Assembly: GCF_963855985.1 (NCBI RefSeq)
Contig: NC_087100.1
Coordinates: 3,693,001-3,757,000, forward strand
Direction of reading: 5' to 3'
Length of the DNA stretch: 64,000 nt
DNA from: Ostrinia nubilalis
Lineage: Eukaryota > Arthropoda > Insecta > Lepidoptera > Crambidae
A program made the translations under genes and the position numbers. The notes beneath the pieces were generated by a model. That model did not search any database. It was not told where the DNA came from and saw only the letters and a program-made list of their open reading frames with translations. Positions 45,089 through 54,400 of this stretch are shown here, in pieces (the stretch's first letter is position 1; each line of letters opens with the position of its first letter).

Positions 45089-45445
45089 TTAGTAAATAAA
45101 AATTGTGTACTTACGAGGAATGTGGCACAAAACACAAAAATCCGAATCGACGCGCGTCACCGCTCGGGCGTCCTGCCGCGATATATTTAATATAAAAATC
45201 TCGACGCGCATGGGATCATAAAAATATAAATATTTCAGGAGCGCGCGCGCACGTCTCACAGCCCCGCCTGCCCATTGACGCATTCGTTTCAAACTAATTT
45301 CGGTGTAGCTAGTATTCCGCGATTCTGTAAACACCGCTGTAACTCGACCAGGGAGTTCGGACACTCCGTCGACTCCCGAGTCCTTTGCGAACGCTTTCTG
45401 CGCGTGCGACCGAGGGAGGTGCGATGGGTCAGCTTATGATTGCCA
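45089..45445 (-). promoter_or_regulatory. GC/CpG-rich island, possible promoter and non-coding first exon
   Basis: An island rich in CpG (ACGCGCGTCACCGCTCGGGC on the plus strand) in AT-rich surroundings. On the minus strand it contains GGGCAGGCGGGGCTGTGAG and ends at CATTCCTC|GTAAGTAC near 45105-45120, a good 5' splice donor. This could be the 5'UTR exon of a minus-strand gene whose coding exons lie elsewhere; none was identified in the window. Speculative. Confidence 0.25.
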
Positions 45446-45748
45446 CTCGCCTTCACACAATTTTACTTCAAAACCATTTGACGCCCGTAACCCAACAGCA
45501 TAAGGTTGCAAATTCTAAAGCTGTAGATTGCGTTGAAATATGTACGTAATAAGTTCTGTTTTGGGCACGCCGTGAGTCAGCGGGACGAGGAAATGCGTGC
45601 GTTATAATTTCGGCGCGGCCAACATTGTTGAATGGTTTTGTAAATCTTTCGGCGGGCATCGAGAGCTACTGTCTGTATCCAGTCGGTGAGGTCAACGTTA
45701 GGACTGTGTCCATTAGATCGGGCAAGATGTTGAACAAATGTTACATTT

Positions 45749-45862
45749 CGTTCGTTCGTTCGTTTCAGTCAAATGACGTCCACTACTGGACAAAGGTCTC
45801 CTCCAAGGGTTTCCACGCTGCCCGCATCCGGGTTCTTCCCGCGACCTTCACCACCAGATCAT
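45749..45862 (-). mobile_element. 5'-truncated RTE-like LINE copy
   Basis: (CGTT)n tail then the minus-strand QQWTSFD-like end. The 8-bp duplication TTACATTT flanks it (45741-45748, 45863-45870). Confidence 0.85.
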
Positions 45863-45870
45863 TTACATTT

Positions 45871-46688
45871 TAGTAGGTATTCATTCCATATTCCAACTGA
45901 TATCATGATTCTTAGTGGAAATGGAAATTCCTCAAGGAAAATGGTGTTCCCACTTGTATTAGGCTTTATCATTAGGTATTTATTTTTTGGATTATTGAAA
46001 TAAATACTTTACGTTGGTAAAGCTTCGAAATTCAGAAAACATCTAGTTTGTTCTTGATATCAGCTTTGCAGCAGATTGATAGCAGAATCCATTGTATTTC
46101 TCTACACATTTTCGTACCGATGTTTTTTACTTGTGTAATCGCTGCAGTTGCAGTGGAACTATACCCTAAGAACGTGAAACTGTTCACAGCTGTCCTAAAA
46201 ACATTCTGTCTTATGCTTCAGCGTTATTAGTTATATTTTTACATGTTTCACATTTTTAAATTGCACGTTCGAAAGCTTTATCACAGTATTGTGGACGAAA
46301 CAGCGAGCATTCCAGATAAATTCCTAATTATACTGACAAATGCTTGGCATAAATTCAATTGTGAATAAATTGTTCAAACAAAGTGGCTTCTAAATGGACA
46401 ATATTTTATGCAACATTGTAAACAATTTCAGACTAATCTATGCAATATTGAATTAATGTTCCGACAATATAGCCAAACATGTTTGATAAGGCCAGGCATT
46501 GCTGACAAAAGTGCTGCGTATGCTGCAATAAATACACAAAATACATTGCCTAAATGAAGAAGAAGCCTGTATGGTAGAAGAAACTGATAAATCTGATTAA
46601 AAACAAATAACTTGTCTACTAAAAGGATTCCCTTTCCAAAAATTACCATCTCCCTTGATGCCTTCGACTCTCCTAAAGGTAAATCTAT
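45871..46688. other. Intergenic, no gene recognised
   Basis: Two short hydrophobic open frames on opposite strands (46048-46230 plus, 46428-46649 minus) were examined and not accepted as genes. Confidence 0.4.
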
Positions 46689-46689
46689 A

Positions 46690-47739
46690 CAGTGTGTCCG
46701 GGCTTGTAGTGATCAAACTTTAAGGGCGTAATCTATGGACAATTTTGTCGGTGAAAATACTTTAAATTTGGGGCTTGACCCATTTCTCGCATATTTACAA
46801 GGATATAAGTTTTTAATTTTAAGTTTTCACCTCTTCCTTCAAAAACAAGTGATAGCGTAGATAGTTTAACATTAATATGCAAAAATTTTGTATCATGCGA
46901 TAGCCAATAAAATTATCTATTAGTAGAAGTAGAAAACAGATACAAGTTTCATACATTTTAAGGGTGTAAGAATGGATTTAATTAGAAATAAACATGGTTT
47001 TTTTCACATATTTTTCAGTTATTTCCCAACACAAGAAAAACCAGGTCGTTAAGGTATGTTTTTTTTGCATTTTATTATTAGTATTTGAGCCATTCTACAA
47101 AACGAATGTAAATTTATTAGTCTACGTCTATTAGTTTCGACGTAATTGTTGAACAAAGATACCCCTTCCCAGCGGTTTCCATAGCGCACGCGACATGCGA
47201 AAATGCACACTGCCTGAAAGAATCACACAACCTATTCCGATTACTATGGAAACCGCTGGGAATGGATATCTCTGTTCAACAATTACGTCGAAACTAATAG
47301 ACGTAGACTAATAAATTTACATTCGTTTTGTAGAATGGCTCAAATACTAATAATACAATGCAAAAAAAAACATACCTTAACGACCTGGTTTTTCTTGTGT
47401 TGGGAAATAACTGAAAAAGATGTGAAAAAAACCATGTTTATTTCTAATTAAATCCATTCTTACACCCTTAAAATGTATGAAACTTGTATCTGTTTTCTAC
47501 TTCTACTAATAGATAATTTTATTGGCTATCGCATGATACAAAATTTTTGCATATTAATGTTAAACTACCCACGCTATCACTTGTTTTTGAAGGAAGAGGT
47601 GAAAACTTAAAATTAAAAACTTAAATCCTTGTAAATATGCGAAAAATGGGTCAAGCCCCAAATTTAAAGTATTTTCACCGATAAAATTGTCCATAGATTA
47701 CGCCCTTAAAATTTGATCACTACATGCCCGGACACACTG
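46690..47739. mobile_element. 1.05-kb palindromic Tc1/mariner-like MITE
   Basis: Inverted arms of about 500 bp (46690-47188 and 47245-47739) with very few differences; tips CAGTGTGTCCGGGC(T/A)TGTAG; TA on both sides. The central loop of about 60 bp includes an extra Cgca/Tgcg-rich stretch. Confidence 0.9.
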
Positions 47740-47743
47740 TATA

Positions 47744-48198
47744 CAGGGTGGAATTTTATAATGCCAACTGGAGGGAAAGTACTCTTAATATTGTAGATAG
47801 AATTTTTTTCTCAAAGAAAACATTCCTTTATTTTTGAAAAGAAATAGAATTGCGTTCAAAGATTTTCAAAAATTTGCTTGCCACACCCGGTAATCGAACC
47901 AACTAAAATCTGTTAAAAATTACACCCTGTATTTTTATTACATCGATCGTTAGGGTTAAGTATAAGGATGAAATCTCTCTAACAAACTTGATAAATCAAA
48001 TGAAAGGATAACCATGAAATCTTAAATGATTTTAATTATGTACAGAAAATTGTATGGTGTGGTAGAGAATTTTCGAAAATCTTTGAATGCAGTTCTCTTT
48101 CTTTTCAAAAATAAAGGAATGTTTTCTTTCAGTAAAATTTTCTATCTGCAGTATTAAGAGTACTTTCCCTCCAGGTGGCATTACAAAATTCCACCCTG
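47744..48198. mobile_element. TA-flanked MITE, CAGGGTGGAATTTT family, copy 2
   Basis: Inverted arms of about 110 bp: CAGGGTGGAATTTTATAATG on the left and its complement ending CATTACAAAATTCCACCCTG on the right, with TA at 47742-47743 and 48199-48200. It abuts the previous element through TATA, so one probably inserted into the other's target. Confidence 0.85.
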
Positions 48199-48201
48199 TA
48201 T

Positions 48202-48372
48202 ATAAAAATGAAACCCGTTTTCCGTTGTCACGACATAACATGAAAACGGCTTGACCGATTTGGCTGATTTTTTTTTGTAGTTTTCTAATACTCTGTACAA
48301 GGTTTTTACGGAAAAAAATACAAAGAAAATCTCTACGCTAAGGCGGTACGAAGTTCGCCGGGTCAGCTAATA
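48202..48372 (+). repeat. Dispersed LINE-tail-like repeat
   Basis: CATGAAAACGGCTTGACCGA, then CTACGCTAAGGCGGTACGAA and GCCGGGTCAGCTAATAG: a familiar insect repeat 3' end, family not assigned. Confidence 0.5.
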
Positions 48373-48410
48373 GCAAATAAAAATCGTACTTACAAATAAG
48401 TATAACGTAT

Positions 48411-48416
48411 TTATTG
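48411..48416 (-). terminator. THOC1: THOC1 polyadenylation signal
   Basis: AATAAA on the minus strand about 31 bases past the THOC1 stop codon, giving a very short 3'UTR. A repeat begins only 40 bp further on. Confidence 0.6.
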
Positions 48417-48446
48417 TCTTTTCTTACATCTAGTTTTCATTAGATG

Positions 48447-51400
48447 TCATTTCGCGATCCGTAAAGCTTCACACGCATCGGCCATCTTTAAACCTTCCAT
48501 GATATACAGTAGATTCTCTACAGAAGCGTCTTCATCATCGTCGAACCAGAGTTGTAGCATATTTTTAGCTCTTGCCGCGTCTGTAGCGTTTTCAGACTCG
48601 AAGAATTGTATTTCGTCGGGCTTATAGCCTAGTTTGGCGGCGAGTTTCTTCCAGTCAACGAGTTTTGCGGAAACCGCGTCTAGTTGTGTTGGGTTGATCA
48701 TGGTCACTTTGGAGCGAGCGGTTTTGTCGTAGTCGTCTTCGCCGGCGTGAGTTGAGTCGGGGACCTGGTAGAAATATAGAAAATAATAATTACTTATACA
48801 TAGAGAAACACTGGTTTTAATGCGACATTTTTATCTGAGTTACATTTGGTAGGGCCCAAAAGATGAGGAGACATGTAAAGTGCCCCATAAGCGCTACCTT
48901 TTCTTTTTTTATTATTTACTATATTTTGACGTAAATAATAATATAAAAATATTTATCAAATGGCAATGCCAGATTTTGTACGGAAGGTGGCGTCTTTTTT
49001 TTTTCGCGCGGCCATCGACCAAACTTTATTTTTTGATTACAAAATAGTGTAATAAACCAAACTTACTATGGCATGTATACCTCTAAACTCAGTCTGAACT
49101 GAGTTACGAGCATTAGAAGTTTGATGATTTTCATACTAGATTTGCTTTTTGCGCGCAAATTTTGTAAGAAATTGCAACAAAATATTGTGCAATTTTTTTA
49201 TTGCGCTGATTCTGCTGCATACTGATGTCTGGAGCCTTTAATGGACGGTATTGTTTGTTTACACATACAATGTCACTATTTTGTTGCAATTTCTTACAAA
49301 ACTTGCGCGCAAAAAGCAAATTTAGTATGAAAATCATCAAACTTCTAATGCTCGTAACTCAGTTCAGACTGAGTTTAGAGGTATACATGTCATAGTAAGT
49401 TTGGTTTATTACACTATTTTGTAATTAAAAAACAAGGTTTGGTTGATGGCCGCGCGAAAAAAAAAAGACGCCAATTTCCGGCATTGTCTTTTAGACCACA
49501 AGTGGCACTTATGAGCCACTTGTGGTCTAAATTTGATAAATATTTTTGATTTACTTGCAGTTAGAACAGAAAGTATTTGAATTGAAATGGAACGCGAAAA
49601 TTTTATAGATATACAGTCATCGCACTAGGCCACCCAAAGGGCGATGGAGCGTTCAACTGCAATGCTCGGAGATTCCTTATGTGATCGTATCAGAAATGAG
49701 AAGATCCTTAGTAAAACCAAGTAACCGATATAGCCCGTAAGATTGCCTAACTGAAGTGTAAGTAGGCGAGGCACATCGCTCTAAGAACTGATGGCCTTTG
49801 GGACAGAAAGCTTTGTTTAGTTTGCTAGATTAGTGTGTTTCAACCTGTGGGTCGCAGGGACTCCACAGAGAGATCGTAAAAACTACCTCAGTAAAAAACT
49901 AAAAATAGATTTATTCGAAATCTAATTATCAAAATAAATGTTGCATGGATTGAAGTATTCGGTCCCTACAACATCTTTGCAAACATTATAAAATGCATGA
50001 AAAAAAAGCGAACGGTCGGAGGTTTGCAAAATATTTTTTTACTAAGGGGGTTCGTGTCATGAAAAAGGGTTGAAAAACACTGTACTAGATGATGCAGTGA
50101 AAAATTTGTATTTCGTCAACAAACTAGCAAAATAAGATGTTTTTTACCTGTTCGATATCATTAGTGTCTCCTTCTTTGATCAGATCCGCCTCCATTTGCT
50201 CTTCAGTAATTTCTTCCGAGTCCTGAGTCTCCTGATAAAGAAAGAAAATAAAAGTGTTAAAAATTCAAGCTGTGAAATCACCAAATTATTCTAACAATCA
50301 TTTGTAATACTTTTGTTATACTTGTCTAAAATAGGATGATAATTTTGATAGTCTACCCACAAGGTGGACCGACGACCTCATAAAGGTAGCAGGAAGGCGC
50401 TAGATGCAGGCCGCTACCAATCGGGCGAAATGGAAATCATTGGGGGACGCCTATGTTCAGCAGTGGACATCCTGTGGCTGAAATGAAGTAACTGACTCTT
50501 AGGCCCAGAACAGACGGTGAAACGCAACTGCAACGAAACTGCAACTGCTAGTTACTTTTGAGTTGCATCTAAGTTTCTGCCATAGCGTCCGTTGAGAGAC
50601 CACACATGACGCAACCAGTTTGAAACTTTCAGTTTCAGTTTCATTCATCAGAAAGTTGCAGTTTCGTTGCAGTTGCGTTTCACCGTCTGTTCTGTTCTTA
50701 TAATTGTTTTGTGATACATACGCTCGTAATCACAAACATTACTAGGAGGTCTCACAGTGCGCGTGCATACGAACCAATCACAGAGCTCTATTCAACGCTG
50801 TGCGTTCGATTTGCTGCTTCACTTACAAGCATCGTTTGTGAATACGGGCGTTAATCTATCCTATTTTATTTGCTCGCATACCTGCTTGGCATTTTTGTCG
50901 CTGGAGAGACTTGACGAGTCGCCGTTGGTGCTGTTCGCTGCTGCGGCATTCGCTGCCACTTCTCGCGTCACGCGGTCCACCTTGAGACAATAAATATGTT
51001 GTAATTAATGTGTTGTGGTACGTAACGTAAGGTTCTGTCAATCGCTAGTGATGACTAACTACCAAGCACCACAAATAAAACGGTTGGAGGACTATTGCAT
51101 TTTGCATAAAGGTGGCGCCACAGTGTAGACTAAGGTTCTGGCACTCACCAATGGCGCCAAATAGTGCAAATTGCATAAAATGTGCGCTGTTCAAAAGGAC
51201 AAGGAGTTGCGAACAAAGCGGGGAGTAGACGAAAATTAAATGAGTCTCGTCGTGTGCTTAGCTCCGCGTGTGGAAAAAAAATTGTCGACACCTCCGCTCA
51301 GCAAACATGTTCGCTTCGATTTATTTATTTTATTTATTTATTTAATGAGCAACATAATAAGCTTACAGAAAACCCAAAGGGCTTACATGTTTAGTCACCA

Positions 51401-54400
51401 CATCGATTACAATAAAATTATATATAAAGTAAAAAAAACACAAATTATTAAATTAAATTTAAATTAAATTCTTTACTCCTTTACTCTGCTCTACTGCTTC
51501 GTTCAGTGGACTAGATGCCTAACGCCCGTTTTCACCGTCAACCCCTAACTTTTAAGTGACCCCTATGGTAACACTTAACAGGCATTTTGTTTTCAAAGGG
51601 GTCACTTTAATTGATGGTAAAAACTGGCATTTAGTTTCTTTGCACACAATGCGGAGAGGATGCCATTTCGTTCACAACATGTACGAGTACTTTGTAGCTG
51701 TAAAATTTTAATAATTTTGTTTTGGACCAAATAAAAATTTTCCTTTCTTTCTTTTATTGCAACTCACCATATCGTCCAGGTAGTCGGGCAGGCGTCCAAT
51801 AGGGTTGTTTGTGTGCACGAAGAAGTGCGGCGAGCGACGCGCCAGTAGACGAAGCGCGCGCCAGCCCCATCCGCCGCAGTTAGTTCGTTTACCGCCAGTG
51901 CCCGCTCCACTTAGCATGTAGGATTCTAAGGAAGAACGTCATTATTTTCAGGTTATTAGTCCAGCTAGAGTCAAGCTTCTGCAGTGGTGACTAGGGCAGA
52001 GAAACGAACTTAACACAGATTACATTAGGACAAGTAAATAAGAAGTGCGGCGAGCGGCGCGCCAGTAGACGAAGCGCGCGCCAGCCCCACCCGCCGCAGT
52101 TGGTTCGCTTACCGCCAGTGCCCGCTCCACTTAGCATGTAGGATTCTAAGGAAGAACGTCATTATTTTCAGGTTATTAGTCCAGCTAGAGTCAAGCTTCT
52201 GCAGTGAAGAATTAAGCACGAGACACTATAATATGGCGGCGTTCGCGATGCGAAAGAGACAAGAGTTCGATCTCTTGTCTCTGTCTGTCGTCGTACAGAT
52301 TACAGTAGTACAATAAACATAAGAAGTGCGGCGAGGGACGCGCCAGTAGACGAAGCGCGCGCCAGCCCCACCCGCCGCAGTTAGTTCGTTTACCGCCAGT
52401 GCCCGCTCCACTTAGCATGTAGGATTCTAAGGAAGAAAGAGTCATTATCTTCAGGTCATTAGTCGAGTGCTTTCATCCAGCTAGAGCAGTGGTTCTTAAC
52501 CTTTAAGTCACGAGGGACCATTTTACCAAATTTCTGTCTTGTCAGGGACCACTATTTTTTTCAAAATCCTATGAAAGGGGAGTTCGATTTCTCGCCCACT
52601 GTGCGCCGTTTGCGTTATGTTGACTCGACTCATCACGTCACGTCACTTGTTTATTACGATGTCTTCGTGGACCACTTGGAATGCCTCCAGGGACCACCAG
52701 TGGTCCGCGGACCACCGGTTAAGAACCACTGAGCTAGAGTCAAGCTTCTGCAGTGGAAACTTAAGCACGAGACACTACATGGCGGTCGTTTTGCGCCGCG
52801 ACAGAGACAAGAGTTCGGCCTCTTGTCTCTGCCGCAGCCACAGCGCGCGCCAGCCCCACCCGCCGCAGTTAGTTCGTTTACCGCCCGCACCAGCTCCACT
52901 TAGCATGTATGACTCTAAGGAAGGAAGATGCTTCTGTAGTGGAGACTTAAGACTTAAGTGTCTCATACTTAAGGAAGCGGATTGCGTCGCAATAGAGACA
53001 AGACAAAAGACCGAACTTAACACAGATTACACTAGGACAAGTAAATAAAGAAGTGTGGCGAGCGGCGGGCCAGCCGCCACAGGCCGTGCGCTTGCCAGAC
53101 CCAGCTCCGCTTAGCATGAAGGATTCTATGGAAGGAAGGAAGAATCATAAGGTCATTAGACGGGGTCGGGTTTGACACAGACCGAATGGGTCCATCTTAT
53201 GAATTTGTAACGAAATGTGAAAGGGACGGACTGCGTCAAGTTTAGGGACGTGCTCAGTGGAGTGGAGCTGCAGTGGGGATTTAAACGCGAGACTAAGATG
53301 GCGGTTCGCGCCGCGACAAAGACAAGGGTTCGGCCTCTTGTCTCTGTCTGTCATCAACACACAGATACACTACATATATAAGAAGTGCGGCGAGCGGCGC
53401 GTCACTCATGCCGGCATCCCAGCTTTGCGTGAGAAATGGCAACATTCGAAAAACTTCGGATAACGTTTTTGTTTAGACAAATACCTAAGTCTAGTAAAAG
53501 CCGTAACCTCTCATCTCGTTTGCTTGTTTCTGTCGCTATACGAACCACCCTCTTTAGTCAAAATGCCACCTTTAAGGTTGGGTTCACGTTCACTTGGGTT
53601 CACGATTCAATGTGGACGTGCCAATTATAATAGGACATCACACAGATGCAAATTGGTACTTCAAAAGACAACAGTAGCAAAGGAATTAAAAGAAATAGTT
53701 CAACTCACCTAACGACGGCATGAAGTCTCTTTCTTTGGTGCGACAGGCGGATAAGTTATCTGGGCATAGATTCCACAGCTTTGTAAGTTCATTGCTAGAA
53801 AGGAAAGAAGACATTTTATTTTATTACCTCTGTAGATTCTCTCATCAATTCTGAGTAGTATGCTTACTATGAGTTTACTTTAGGTGTGCTCGCCTAAATG
53901 TACATGCATGACAAATTAATTACTTTCAAGAACTAAAATCTTTATACTTTTTAATTCATGCTATAGATCGTTTCATCTACGAAGACGCGCCCCACCAATT
54001 TTTGGTCTCGGTCGCGCGGGGTGCAGGGAGTTTGATCCGAGCAATCCGAGCGTCATTATTGTAGTGTGCGTGTGCACTCATGGATGATTTAGCGTGTACC
54101 GATAATACTCAAACATTGGCGGAAGAATGGTGGGGCGCGTCTTCGTGGATGAAACGATCTATAAGCACACTGATTTATTATCACATACTTTCCCATAAAG
54201 AATTTTTGCTGCCCTTCATACTCCTTGATAATGTCGCCGACCGGACGGCGACGTTTCTTCGCCTTTTTGATGTCATCCGATGAGTCAGTCTGGACTGGAG
54301 GTTTGGGTTTTTGGAACTCTGAAACAAAATATCTTGCTGAAAAAAATTACGAGATATTTGCCGACAAGGTTTTTCTTAACTTGCTCCCCCCTAAACGTCT

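Larger units (their letters stand above)
52214..53356. repeat. AGACAAGAG...CTCTTGTCT repeats linked to the exon 7 copies
   Basis: Three related segments of about 75 bp (52214-52290, 52760-52838, 53282-53352) start with CGAGAC(AC)TA then ATGGCGG and a central inverted pair GAGACAAGAGTTCG / CTCTTGTCTC. Each sits next to an exon 7 copy, so it is part of the amplified unit. Confidence 0.75.

Noticed and set aside
46048..46649. Hydrophobic open frames that faintly suggest a chemoreceptor end
   Set aside because: They are short, on opposite strands, and lack any recognisable receptor motif or splice partner.
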